Assembly (NCBI RefSeq): GCF_001456155.1
Contig: NZ_CP013293.1
Location: 2,108,001-2,172,000, forward strand
From: Chryseobacterium sp. IHB B 17019
GTDB lineage: Bacteria > Bacteroidota > Bacteroidia > Flavobacteriales > Weeksellaceae
DNA length: 64,000 nt
Direction: 5' to 3'
A model generated the notes under the pieces. It made no database searches. It was not told the DNA's origin and was given only the letters and a program-made list of their open reading frames with translations. Position 1 is the stretch's first letter. Every line of letters begins with the position of its first letter. Made by a program: the position numbers and the translations under genes. Shown here piece by piece: positions 1 to 8,334 of this stretch.

Positions 1-1070
1 ACCAACGGTAATGAGTGACCAAAATATACCGAAAACAGTAAAATTAAAGCTCCTGATAGCATGAAAATCCACCCGAAAACTCCCATTTGGGAAGAATTTA
101 ATCTTTTAGAGATATGAGGTAAAACAAATTTGGCCACCAAAGCAGACATCACACTGAACGGAACCAACATCAATCCCGCGGAAGCCGCGCTGTGATTCAT
201 ATCTTTTTGCAGCATCAATGAAATCAGGAACAAAAATCCGATGAAAAAAGCTCCCAACGCAACAAAAGTAAGATTGGAAACCTTCAACGATTTATGTTTA
301 AATAATTTTAAATCAATCAAAGGCTGAGACACAGATTTTAAGCGATAAAATACCATTGACAGTAACAAAACAGCTACAATTAAAGAAGAAACGACCATAA
401 AAGTTTTTTCCTTAATGTGAATCAATTCGTGTGTTCCGTAAGTCAAGCTAAGCAATCCCAAGACCAGTAAAATTCCCGAAGCAACGTCAGTTTTCTGAGA
501 TTTTCCTGATGTTTCATCCTTCGGAAGATATTGAAAAGCAAAAACTAACGTAATTAAAAGAACCGGAACATTGATAAGAAAAACCCAATGCCAGCTTAGA
601 TATGTACTGATAATTCCGCCCAGTGAAAGCCCACTTCCCGAACCAATCGCTGCAAACGAACTGAAAATCCCGATCGCCCTGTTTCTCTCCTGATCTTCTT
701 TAAAAGTATTGGTCACAATTGACATCGCAGAAGGCATGATGAAAGCCGCTCCCAATCCCTGTAAAGCCCGGAAAACAGCCAATGTTTCAAAGCTGGTTGA
801 CAATCCCGCACCTAAAGAAGTGAGCATAAAAATCAATGATCCTAAAAGAAAAATCTTCCTACGACCGATCTGATCTGAAAGTTTTCCTCCAATAATCAGA
901 AAACCACCAAAAAATAGCACATACAACGTCTGCAACCACTGAACCGTCTCCGCTCCGATACCGAATTGTTCCTGAATGGAAGGAATCGTCAAATTAATAA
1001 TCGCAATATCCAAAGCCTCCACAAATGTTCCCACCGATGCTAAAATTAATATTAAATTCTTTCTTTCCAT
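1..1070 (-). CDS. MFS drug efflux transporter, DHA2-like (partial, runs off left edge)
   Basis: Integral inner-membrane transporter, probably a proton-driven multidrug exporter. Reading the minus strand from the ATG at 1070 gives an N-terminus with a membrane segment carrying ALDIAIINLTIPSI and the family motif A GGKLSDQIGRRK after the second segment, both typical of the EmrB/QacA (DHA2, 14-helix) branch. About 356 codons are inside the window and no stop is reached, so the C-terminal part lies outside. A TAATTTTG -7 element lies on this strand at 1088-1095, giving a very short leader. The gene is divergent from an Lrp-type regulator, which probably controls it. Substrate cannot be inferred. 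Confidence 0.88.
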   Translation of the reverse strand, partial: MERKNLILILASVGTFVEALDIAIINLTIPSIQEQFGIGAETVQWLQTLYVLFFGGFLIIGGKLSDQIGRRKIFLLGSLIFMLTSLGAGLSTSFETLAVFRALQGLGAAFIMPSAMSIVTNTFKEDQERNRAIGIFSSFAAIGSGSGLSLGGIISTYLSWHWVFLINVPVLLITLVFAFQYLPKDETSGKSQKTDVASGILLVLGLLSLTYGTHELIHIKEKTFMVVSSLIVAVLLLSMVFYRLKSVSQPLIDLKLFKHKSLKVSNLTFVALGAFFIGFLFLISLMLQKDMNHSAASAGLMLVPFSVMSALVAKFVLPHISKRLNSSQMGVFGWIFMLSGALILLFSVYFGHSLPL

Positions 1071-1104
1071 ATAGTTCAATTATGCTGCAAAATTAAAATT
1101 AATA

Positions 1105-1146
1105 GAACATATATTAAAATTATATATTAAATTTGGAACATATTTG
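1105..1146. promoter_or_regulatory. Divergent promoter region with direct repeat GAACATAT(A/T)T
   Basis: The spacer between the efflux gene and the Lrp-like gene is strongly AT-rich. GAACATATATT (1105-1115) and GAACATATTTG (1136-1146) are direct repeats 31 bp apart, about three helical turns. A plus-strand -7-like TAAATTTG lies at 1128-1135 between them. This is the kind of arrangement an Lrp-family octamer could bind; the binding itself is inference. Confidence 0.4.
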
Positions 1147-1213
1147 CATCCAATTTAAAATTAAAAGGACAAATATTCTTTTATTTAAAAATTAACCTAA
1201 AAAAACAGGACAA

Positions 1214-1684
1214 ATGGCAGCAGAAAATTATAGTCTTGACGAAAAAGATCTCTCTATCCTCCGCATTTTACAGAAAGATGCGAAGTTGAGTGTCCGGGAT
1301 GTTGCAGCAAAAATTAACTTAAGCTCAACTCCAACTCACGAACGAATCAAACGGATGGAAAAATTGGGTGTCATCAAGGAATATACTGCGGTTGTAGACC
1401 GGAAAAAGGTGAATAAAGGAATGATGGTGGTCTGTATGATCGCACTGAATGTCCATAATAAAAAAACGGCAGGACGCTTCATTGAAGAAGTCGGAAAGTT
1501 GAAAGAAGTGGTAGAATTTTATAATATCAGCGGAGATTTTGACTTTATGCTCAAGATTCTGGCCCCGAATATGGATGAATTTCATGAGTTTTTCGTGAAT
1601 AAATTATCTGAAATTGAAGGAATTGGGCAGACAAAAAGCATTTTTGTGATGAATAGTATTAAGGAGAGCTCGCAGATTCTTTGA
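1214..1684 (+). CDS. Lrp/AsnC family transcriptional regulator
   Basis: DNA-binding regulator of 156 aa, the usual length for the family. Residues about 8-60 form the AsnC-type winged helix-turn-helix (LDEKDLSILRILQKDAKLSVRDVA, then STPTHERIKRMEKLGVI), and residues about 70-150 form the RAM ligand-binding and oligomerisation domain. The gene is divergent from an MFS exporter across a 143-bp AT-rich spacer that holds two GAACATAT-type repeats, so it probably regulates itself and the exporter. The effector, perhaps an amino acid, cannot be predicted. No terminator-like hairpin directly follows; a dispersed palindrome lies about 85 nt downstream. Confidence 0.93.
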   Translation: MAAENYSLDEKDLSILRILQKDAKLSVRDVAAKINLSSTPTHERIKRMEKLGVIKEYTAVVDRKKVNKGMMVVCMIALNVHNKKTAGRFIEEVGKLKEVVEFYNISGDFDFMLKILAPNMDEFHEFFVNKLSEIEGIGQTKSIFVMNSIKESSQIL

Positions 1685-1769
1685 TTTTAATTTAAAAGTG
1701 GAGTTCGCTAGGTTTTTGTTTAAATTATTGTAGATATTTTTTCGTTCGCTCAGCGAATGATTGTCGCGT

Positions 1770-1844
1770 CTCTTTGTCATCCTGAAAGGATCTCAACAAC
1801 GTAATTCTAAAACTTTGTATAGAACCTTTCAGGATGACAAAGAG
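1770..1844. repeat. Dispersed intergenic palindrome (20-bp perfect arms)
   Basis: CTCTTTGTCATCCTGAAAGG at 1770-1789 is exactly reverse-complemented at 1825-1844 around a 35-nt loop. The TGTCAT(C/G)CTGA core recurs in another palindrome at 57441-57524, and a single half-site (TTTCAGGATGACAAA) is present near 43084. It sits between two plus-strand genes. It is probably a dispersed repeat that folds in RNA and may act as a weak terminator. Confidence 0.7.
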
Positions 1845-1960
1845 AATGATTATTTCTAATATTATTGATTTGTTTAATAATATTTTAAGTCTTTTTTAAT
1901 GTTAAAAACTTATATTTTCCAATTTGAAATGAGTAAATTGAGTCATTAAAATACAAAATT

Positions 1961-2740
1961 ATGCCTTGGAATCCTGATATTTATAATCAATTCAAGAATA
2001 TCCGCTTCAAACCTTTTTTTGATATCGCCGATCTTATTAAAGATGAAAAACAAATGAAAGTGGTTGATTTCGGTTGTGGAACGGGCGAACAGACTGCAAT
2101 TTTAGCGGAAAAATTCCCGCTGGCTACATTTCTCGGTGTTGATTCTTCTGCTGAAATGCTTGAAAAATCAAAAGCTCTTGAAAATGATCGCCTTCATTTC
2201 CGGAAAGCGACTACTGAAGAGATTTTAGACCGCGACGAAAACTGGGATCTTATTTTCAGCAATGCAGCTTTACAATGGTCTGACGATCATCAGAATTTGT
2301 TCCCAAAACTGATTTCAAAACTGAAAAGTAATGGTCAGTTGGCGGTACAAATGCCATATCAACCAGGAAATATTCTTAATAAAATCCTTTTTGAAATGGC
2401 CAATGAAGAGCCTTTCCGTACACACCTAAACGGTTGGAACCGCCCTTCTGCAGTATTAACCGTTGATGAATATGCGCAAATTCTCTTTTATAACGGTATT
2501 GAAAACCTTGATATTTCACAAAAAGTATACCCTATTATCGCGGAAGATCATGAAACTTTATTCAACTTTATTTCAGGATCGGCACTGATTCCGTATCTGG
2601 AAAGATTGAATGAGGAGCAGCAAAATACATTTACATCAGAATTCAAACAGCGTATTGCAAAGAGTTTCCCAACGCTTCCTGCTATTTATTCTTTTAAAAG
2701 AATTTTGCTTTACGGAAGAAAAAGTAATATTATTAATTAG
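1961..2740 (+). CDS. tam: SAM-dependent methyltransferase, trans-aconitate 2-methyltransferase-like
   Basis: Cytosolic class I methyltransferase of 259 aa; E. coli Tam is of nearly the same length. It begins MPWNPDIYNQF, which resembles the W-P/D-x-Y-x-F start of Tam proteins. SAM-binding motif I is VVDFGCGTGEQ (34-44), the acidic residue at the end of beta2 is D61 in GVDSS, and motif IV is SNAALQW. Tam methylates trans-aconitate, a by-product that inhibits the citrate cycle. The whole-length match makes this the best call, but related small-molecule methyltransferases are not excluded. It is a single-gene unit; the next gene, cspA, runs towards it. Confidence 0.8.
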   Translation: MPWNPDIYNQFKNIRFKPFFDIADLIKDEKQMKVVDFGCGTGEQTAILAEKFPLATFLGVDSSAEMLEKSKALENDRLHFRKATTEEILDRDENWDLIFSNAALQWSDDHQNLFPKLISKLKSNGQLAVQMPYQPGNILNKILFEMANEEPFRTHLNGWNRPSAVLTVDEYAQILFYNGIENLDISQKVYPIIAEDHETLFNFISGSALIPYLERLNEEQQNTFTSEFKQRIAKSFPTLPAIYSFKRILLYGRKSNIIN

Positions 2741-2751
2741 AATTAAAGAAA

Positions 2752-2779
2752 CAAAAAAAAGCACTCAATGAAGAGTGCT
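2752..2779 (-). terminator. Intrinsic terminator for the cold-shock gene
   Basis: On the minus strand a GCACTC/GAGTGC hairpin (plus 2761-2778) is followed by a run of T (plus-strand A tract 2752-2760). It lies about 120 nt past the stop of the cold-shock gene, so the transcript has a long 3' tail. Confidence 0.65.
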
Positions 2780-2897
2780 ATATAAAGAAAATTATATTTT
2801 CTAAGTCTGTACAAAACGTATAACTATAATAAGTAGCTTACGTTTTGAAGTGTTTCCAACTATAATTAATTAAATCATTACAGTTGTAAGATTTAAA

Positions 2898-3092
2898 TTA
2901 TGCTAACTTTACGTTAACTGCATTTAAACCTTTTTCTCCTTTTTGTACTTCAAAAGTTACCACGTCGTTTTCACGAATTGATCTTGAAATTAATCCTGAA
3001 GAGTGTACAAAAACGTCTTTGCTCCCATCTGAAGGAGAAATAAATCCGAAGCCTTTTGCTTCATTGAAAAATTTTACTGTGCCTTGTTGCAT
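2898..3092 (-). CDS. cspA: Cold shock protein, CspA family
   Basis: Small single-stranded nucleic-acid binding protein of 64 aa forming one OB-fold cold-shock domain. RNP1 is KGFGFI (13-18) and RNP2 is VFVH (27-30); the N-terminus MQQGTVKFFNE is typical. It acts as an RNA chaperone in the cytoplasm. The next gene upstream on the same strand is a DEAD-box helicase, a common functional partner in removing RNA structure, but 135 bp separate them and each probably has its own promoter. A GGGcttattaCCC hairpin lies in the leader just upstream of the start. Confidence 0.95.
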   Translation of the reverse strand: MQQGTVKFFNEAKGFGFISPSDGSKDVFVHSSGLISRSIRENDVVTFEVQKGEKGLNAVNVKLA

Positions 3093-3227
3093 TGTAATTG
3101 TTATTAAAATTATTATTTTTGGGCTTATTACCCAAGTTATTAATGTTTGTTTTTTATAACTCAGAAATATTGAAAACTAAACTTGTTTTTTAATTCTGTA
3201 TTTATAAAAGTTATTGGTATTAGTTAC

Positions 3228-3998
3228 TTAAATTAATGTTGTTTTTTGTTGAGCAACAGCCATCTTAAGTCCTATCAGATTCTGAATTTTCTTTAAATCT
3301 GTCAGTTCTTCACCGTCACCAAACGAAACTGCAATTCCTTCGGCTCCTGTTCTTTGTGATTTTGACGATACCGAATTGCCAGTCACCTCAACAGGGTTAT
3401 TCAATATACTTTCAGCAAACTTTCTGATATCCGGAGACATCGTTGCAGAAAAAAATAAAGTCTGTCTTTTTTGAGGAACAAGTTTTAAAATCTTTTTTAC
3501 ATCATTTACACACTCCATTTCCAGCATTCTGTCTGCCTCATCCAATACCAGTATTTCTAATTTGGAAAGATCAATATGTCTCTGATTCACCAAATCCAAT
3601 AGTCTTCCCGGAGTTGCCACCAGGATATCCACTCTTTTTCTTAAAGCAGCAAGCTGGCCTCCTGCCAAAACACCACCAAAAATGGAAAGCTGTGATAATG
3701 GTAAATATTTGCTGTAAATACCAAGATTTTCTTCGATTTGTATCGCTAATTCACGTGTTGGGGTGAGTATCAACGTTCGGATTTCCTTATGTTCTGGGGT
3801 ATGTTTTTTAAGTAATTGCAGAATAGGCATGGCAAATGCAGCCGTTTTTCCGGTGCCTGTTTTTGCACAAGCTATAATATCATTTCCCGCCAAGATATGC
3901 GGAATCGCAGAATACTGTATTTCCGTAGGCTTAGAATATCCGGCTTCGGTGACAGCACGAATGATGGGATTGATTAAATTTAAATTTTTAAAACTCAT
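3228..3998 (-). CDS. DEAD-box RNA helicase lacking the second RecA domain
   Basis: From the family start MSFKNLNLI (ATG at 3998) the protein has 256 aa. It keeps every N-terminal motif: Q motif (PTEIQ), Walker A AKTGTGKT (45-52), PTREL (80-84), TPGR (129-132), DEAD (153-156) and SAT (184-186). After NNPVEVT, at residue 206, it jumps to RTGAEGIAVSFGDGEE, which matches the last motif VI region of RhlE-type helicases (normally GRTGRAG-EGIAVSF), and then ends. About 110 residues of the C-terminal RecA domain are therefore missing in frame. The usual length is 370-450 aa. It can probably bind ATP but should not unwind RNA alone. An in-frame extension to 4082 is open but not family-like. Confidence 0.85.
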   Translation of the reverse strand: MSFKNLNLINPIIRAVTEAGYSKPTEIQYSAIPHILAGNDIIACAKTGTGKTAAFAMPILQLLKKHTPEHKEIRTLILTPTRELAIQIEENLGIYSKYLPLSQLSIFGGVLAGGQLAALRKRVDILVATPGRLLDLVNQRHIDLSKLEILVLDEADRMLEMECVNDVKKILKLVPQKRQTLFFSATMSPDIRKFAESILNNPVEVTGNSVSSKSQRTGAEGIAVSFGDGEELTDLKKIQNLIGLKMAVAQQKTTLI

Positions 3999-4341
3999 TA
4001 TAAAAGTTTCCGGTCTCCCCGGTATTTTGTGGCAAATCCATTTTATAGGAATTTGAATTGGTGTATTGTAAAGGATAAACAAGTAAAGAATGATCTTTTT
4101 TATTCATCATTTTGCTTGCTTAAACTATGACAATAGATATTCACATTGAAATAATATTGATTAGCCTGCAATGACGTACGCTCTCATTGTAAAAAAGGTT
4201 CTTAATATCCTAACATTTTTCACAAGTGAAAGAGGGTAGAAATTGGTAGCTGAAAAAGCGAAACTGAAAGAAAAAATTGAAATTTAGACTATTACAGAAT
4301 AGCAAAGGCAGTAACCTGTTTTTATAATTGATGCAAACATA
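3999..4341 (-). promoter_or_regulatory. Probable promoter and long 5' leader of the DEAD-box gene
   Basis: On the minus strand a -7 element TATGTTTG (plus 4334-4341) has a TTG 18 nt upstream, which fits the Bacteroidetes promoter. It would give a leader of about 330 nt before the helicase start. No other gene explains this gap. Long structured leaders are common for cold-induced helicases; that this one is regulated is inference. Confidence 0.4.
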
Positions 4342-4423
4342 CAACAAAAAAATGAATAACAACTGGTATAAACCAAAAAACTTTGTTTAAAAGAAAATAA
4401 AGCACCGGAAATTTTATTAATAT

Positions 4424-6541
4424 TTAAAATCCTTCAGAAAATTTTTTAATAACATTGACAAGATCAATTCCTTTTCCTAAAACTGGTTGAAAAATATCAC
4501 CTTCGCTTTCCAAACGTTCAACAGCATTTAAAATCGTGAAATCGCTCATCTTCAAACCTTTCTTTACCTCATCCCAATGCAGCGGCATAGAGACTGTCGC
4601 GCCGGGCTTTGGACGTACAGAATACGCTGCAGCAATTGTCGCGTGGGGCCTGTTTTGTAAAAAATCAAGATACATTTTACCTTTTCGGTCTTTGATGGCA
4701 CGTTCGATACTTGTAAATTCTGATAACTCATTGTGAACCAAGGTTACAATCACCCGGGCAAACTCTTTGGACTGCTCATAAGTATATTTATTTCCCAACG
4801 GAATATAGATATGCAGCCCGGTCGAGCCGCTGGTTTTACAATAAGAAGGAATTCCCAAATCATCCAAAATCTGTTTGGTGACCTGCGCCGCTTCTATAAC
4901 CTGATCAAAAGAATTCTTATCCGGATCAAGGTCGATGATACAGAATGAAGGATGATCCGGCTTTTGTATGGTACTACTCCATGGATTCATCTCGATACAT
5001 CCAAGATTAGCCATATATAACAAGGTCGCTTCATCGTCTCCCACGAGGTAATGACGGTCGCGGTCATCAGTTTCACTGTGGTATAAAAAGGTTTTCACCC
5101 AATCCGGGGCTTTGCCTGTGACATCTTTAAAATAAAAGCTTTTCCCGTTGATCCCATTTGGGAAACGGTTCATGCTTTGCGGACGGTCTTTAAGGTATGG
5201 AAGAATATAAGGTGCAACCTGAAAATAATAATTGATGAGATCTCTTTTCCTTAATTTCTCATCCGGCCAGAAAATTTTATCGAGATTGGTGAACTTCAGC
5301 TCGTGGCCTTTTACTTTTTTTACCTGTGTTTTTTCAGTTGGATTAAGCAAAGTTTTTACACTTTTATTTTCTGAAGCTTTTACAATATGGTCTTTTTTTT
5401 CTTCAGATTGAGTATTTCCGGTATCTGCAATGATGTTTTCCGTATTTTTTTCTACTTCCAGATGTACTTCTTTGGCTTTTTTATCAGATCTCATTCCTTT
5501 AAATGAAGGATGACGAAAAACTCCGTCGTCAGTGATCTCGGCATAGCTTACTTCACATACAAGCTCTGGTTTGAGCCAGGTTGCCGTAGCTTTCGGAGGA
5601 TTGGGGCGGAAGCGGGAAGGTTTATTAATGTCCGGTTCTGTATTAAAAGGATTTTTTTTCGTAATCAAAGGCTTAAATTCTTCCATCATTTCTTTTTGTT
5701 TTTTTGAGGAAAAACCTGTCCCCACTTTTCCTACGTAATGAAATTCTTTCCCCTGATACACTCCTAACAGCAAAGAACTGAAAATTTTTGAAGAGCCTTC
5801 ATTATTCGTGAAACCACCGATTACAACTTCCTGTCTTTTATCAGTTTTAATTTTAAGCCAGTCTTTGGACCGAGCGCCAATATCATACGTACCATTGGCT
5901 TTCTTTGCCATAATACCTTCCAGCCCCAGCTTTTGAGCGGCTTCAAAAAACTCTATTCCATCGGTATTAAATATCGTGCTGATTCTGATTCTGTCATCAT
6001 TATTCTGGCTGAAAATATGATTAAGGATGGCATGTCTTTCCAATAGCGGCAACTGTGTAAGGTCTTTACCATCGTACCAAAGCAGGTCGAATGCGTAAAA
6101 TATCAGCTCTCCGTCTGTTTCGCTCCGCCAGTTTTGAAGGCTTGCAAAATCGGAAACACCGTTTTTATTGATGACTGTAATTTCCCCGTCAATAACCGCT
6201 TTTATATTCCAGTTTTTGAAAATTTCTGTTATTGAATAGTATTTGTCTGTGAATATTTTATTGTTCCGCGATCTCAGGTCTACCTTACCGTTATCAATAT
6301 ATGCGATGGTTCTGTAACCATCCCATTTTACTTCATAAACCCAATCCGGATCACTGAACGGCTCGTCCACAAGAGTTGCCAGCATTGGGGAGATATCTGC
6401 CGGCCAGGCTGCCTTTTTCGCTTTTTTTAAAAGTGAGCTGATCTCGTTTTGCGATGTTTTGTCATGAGCCACTGCTTCTTTGCCGATCTCGGTTTGAAGC
6501 TTTTTCTGCGGCTCATTTTTTTTAGTTGTTTTTGCCGCCAT
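4424..6541 (-). CDS. ligD: DNA ligase D (ligase plus polymerase domains, no phosphoesterase domain)
   Basis: ATP-dependent ligase-polymerase for bacterial non-homologous end joining, 705 aa. A lysine-rich tail (1-45) is followed by the ligase domain with adenylation motif EVKWDGYR (catalytic K72), its OB domain up to about residue 350, a charged linker, and from about 415 the LigD polymerase/primase domain with the metal-binding IDLDPD and the SGSTGLHIYIPL motif. The order LIG-POL is intact. The 3'-phosphoesterase domain that precedes LIG in many Bacteroidetes LigD proteins is absent. Its partner Ku is not in the window. The gene appears to be transcribed alone. Confidence 0.93.
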   Translation of the reverse strand: MAAKTTKKNEPQKKLQTEIGKEAVAHDKTSQNEISSLLKKAKKAAWPADISPMLATLVDEPFSDPDWVYEVKWDGYRTIAYIDNGKVDLRSRNNKIFTDKYYSITEIFKNWNIKAVIDGEITVINKNGVSDFASLQNWRSETDGELIFYAFDLLWYDGKDLTQLPLLERHAILNHIFSQNNDDRIRISTIFNTDGIEFFEAAQKLGLEGIMAKKANGTYDIGARSKDWLKIKTDKRQEVVIGGFTNNEGSSKIFSSLLLGVYQGKEFHYVGKVGTGFSSKKQKEMMEEFKPLITKKNPFNTEPDINKPSRFRPNPPKATATWLKPELVCEVSYAEITDDGVFRHPSFKGMRSDKKAKEVHLEVEKNTENIIADTGNTQSEEKKDHIVKASENKSVKTLLNPTEKTQVKKVKGHELKFTNLDKIFWPDEKLRKRDLINYYFQVAPYILPYLKDRPQSMNRFPNGINGKSFYFKDVTGKAPDWVKTFLYHSETDDRDRHYLVGDDEATLLYMANLGCIEMNPWSSTIQKPDHPSFCIIDLDPDKNSFDQVIEAAQVTKQILDDLGIPSYCKTSGSTGLHIYIPLGNKYTYEQSKEFARVIVTLVHNELSEFTSIERAIKDRKGKMYLDFLQNRPHATIAAAYSVRPKPGATVSMPLHWDEVKKGLKMSDFTILNAVERLESEGDIFQPVLGKGIDLVNVIKKFSEGF

Positions 6542-6669
6542 AATAGTGTATTTTAGAAATACAAAGCATATTTTATGCCTATTTTTCTTAATTTTATACT
6601 ATTGCAGAATCAAGACTTAGGAAATTTTTATTAAATTAAAATTGATTAAAATATCTCTAAAATTTATCA

Positions 6670-7179
6670 TTAATCTACACTTATGATATTCTGATTTAAT
6701 TTATTAATTTTTCTCTGCATCCTAAACTGAAATACAGAACCCACAATAAACAATACGAAAAGCACAAGAAGGGTCTGCCCGATAATAGGATCTGTAGGTG
6801 CTTTCGCCAGAGGATGCCCTACCGGAACACGGGTAAAAGTCTCATTAACCGTGGGAACCAATGACAGGAAAAAACTGAAGGAAAGAAGAATGTTTTCAAA
6901 AAAACGGGCCCTGTTATTTCCTTTCTTTTTAAAATAAAGAAAATACGCTGTCAAAATTAAAACCACAATAAAAAGAGCAAAAATATGCCCGGCATTAAAA
7001 CCTCCGTGCTTCGATAATCCCAACGCCGTAAGCGAGGTAACGAGTGTAAGATAAAAATAAATTTTCCCGGTCAGCCGACTGAGGTCAATTTTACCATTTT
7101 TGATGAAACCAATAACTGCCGCAACAATTGCAATAATACCTATAACGGTATGAAAAATACCTAAAATTGATAATCCCAT
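6670..7179 (-). CDS. Five-helix membrane protein of unknown function
   Basis: Integral membrane protein of 169 aa with about five hydrophobic segments (roughly 3-25, 38-55, 62-85, 92-112, 130-152) and short loops. Histidines sit within or at the ends of helices (FHTVIG, GFNAGHIF), somewhat like DUF2306-type membrane proteins, but I do not recognise the family with certainty. It lies upstream of ligD on the same strand with a 128-bp gap and a separate context, so co-transcription is uncertain. No catalytic motif is visible. Confidence 0.7.
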   Translation of the reverse strand: MGLSILGIFHTVIGIIAIVAAVIGFIKNGKIDLSRLTGKIYFYLTLVTSLTALGLSKHGGFNAGHIFALFIVVLILTAYFLYFKKKGNNRARFFENILLSFSFFLSLVPTVNETFTRVPVGHPLAKAPTDPIIGQTLLVLFVLFIVGSVFQFRMQRKINKLNQNIISVD

Positions 7180-7345
7180 TACTTTAAATTTTAATTTCTT
7201 TAAATGAATACTGCAAATTTGCGCTAGTTCATAAAGAATAAGTTTGCGGATTCGTCCAATTATTTGGTAATTTGGTTCACTTAGGTGTCGGGGAACTAGT
7301 AATTTTTATAGGGAAGATTTAGAATTAGATTTAGAAAATTATTGA

Positions 7346-8191
7346 TTACTGCTTGGTTTTAAGACGGTAATTTGTAGGCGTAACATGATATTTTTCGTGA
7401 AAACTTTTAGTGAAATTAGCCAAATCATTAAAACCGCAATCAAACGCGATGTCTGTAATACGTTCGCTGGAGATTGTAAGCAATTCGGCGGCCTTTTCGA
7501 GTCTTTTGTTTTTAATATAATTCGCCGGGGAATCATTGTATACTTTCCGGAATTCCCTCTTAAAAGAAGAAACACTCAGATTAGTTTTCCGGGCAAGCTC
7601 CTCAATATTGACCTGAAAAAAAAGATGAGCTTCAATAATCTGCCGGAATGTGTAGGCGGCCGGTGAAAAAAGTTGAGATAATATTACCTGGACCGTTTCG
7701 GATTTCTCGGTCTGGGAAAGTAAAAGGATAATTTCTTTAAGCTTTAAAATCAAAATATCATCATTAACCAAAGAGGGATTTTCAAAATAAAAGAGAAGAC
7801 CTTCAATATACTTCTGAATCAGAAAATCGTTATTTATTTTCTCGCTGGACTGGTTGGTCACCTTATTATTGGGCTGAAGAATCAAAGGAAGTTCTCTTTC
7901 GTAGACTTTCTTTAAAATATCGGGATGGAAGGTAACAATTACCATTTCTCCATCGTAACTGCCCACATTTTGTATTTTCTTGCCGGAATCTATACAGCTT
8001 AATAACAAAGAATGATCGGTAGGAATATTGATGTGTGCATCATCGTACTGATAGTCCATCTCACCTTTTAGCATATATAAAAAGCAAGCCTGCTCCGAAA
8101 CAGGAAAAGAAAATTCAAAAGGCGATTTTAAGTCTACTTTTTGAATGAATGTTTTGCCAAATAAATCAATTTTTTTATAATCGGTAACCAT
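7346..8191 (-). CDS. AraC family transcriptional regulator
   Basis: Regulator of 281 aa from the chosen start MVTDYKKIDLF at 8191. The N-terminal half is a cupin-like sensor region; the last 100 residues hold the two helix-turn-helix AraC domain (NIEELARKTNLSVSSFKREF, then ITDIAFDCGFNDLANFTKSF). The open frame extends to an ATG at 8290, but a good promoter (TTGG, 18 nt, TATATTTG) lies inside that extension at 8243-8272, so the shorter start is preferred. It is divergent from a VOC-family gene, a likely target. The ligand is unknown. Confidence 0.9.
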   Translation of the reverse strand: MVTDYKKIDLFGKTFIQKVDLKSPFEFSFPVSEQACFLYMLKGEMDYQYDDAHINIPTDHSLLLSCIDSGKKIQNVGSYDGEMVIVTFHPDILKKVYERELPLILQPNNKVTNQSSEKINNDFLIQKYIEGLLFYFENPSLVNDDILILKLKEIILLLSQTEKSETVQVILSQLFSPAAYTFRQIIEAHLFFQVNIEELARKTNLSVSSFKREFRKVYNDSPANYIKNKRLEKAAELLTISSERITDIAFDCGFNDLANFTKSFHEKYHVTPTNYRLKTKQ

Positions 8192-8242
8192 TGAATTCAC
8201 TTTGTAAGAAAGGTCAAGTACCGGATTTCCACCGGCCGTAGT

Positions 8243-8272
8243 CAAATATAAGCAAAAACTTTTGTTACCCAA
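8243..8272 (-). promoter_or_regulatory. Promoter of the AraC-type gene
   Basis: On the minus strand a TTGG -33 element (plus 8269-8272), an 18-nt spacer and a perfect TATATTTG -7 element (plus 8243-8250). The predicted transcript starts near 8237, downstream of the ATG at 8290, and this decides the start of the regulator at 8191. Confidence 0.6.
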
Positions 8273-8300
8273 CTGACACACCCTTGTCATAGCTGAGACT

Positions 8301-8308
8301 TACTTTTG
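8301..8308 (+). promoter_or_regulatory. -7 element of the VOC gene promoter
   Basis: TACTTTTG fits the TAnnTTTG -7 consensus and would start a transcript about 20 nt before the ATG at 8335. A clear -33 TTTG is missing, as expected if an activator such as the divergent AraC protein is needed (inference). Confidence 0.45.
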
Positions 8309-8334
8309 AGGACAATTTTAAAACAATAACAAAA

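Noticed and set aside
3999..4082. N-terminal extension of the DEAD-box protein to 4082
   Set aside because: The extension does not resemble any helicase N-terminus; the family start is MSFKNL at 3998.
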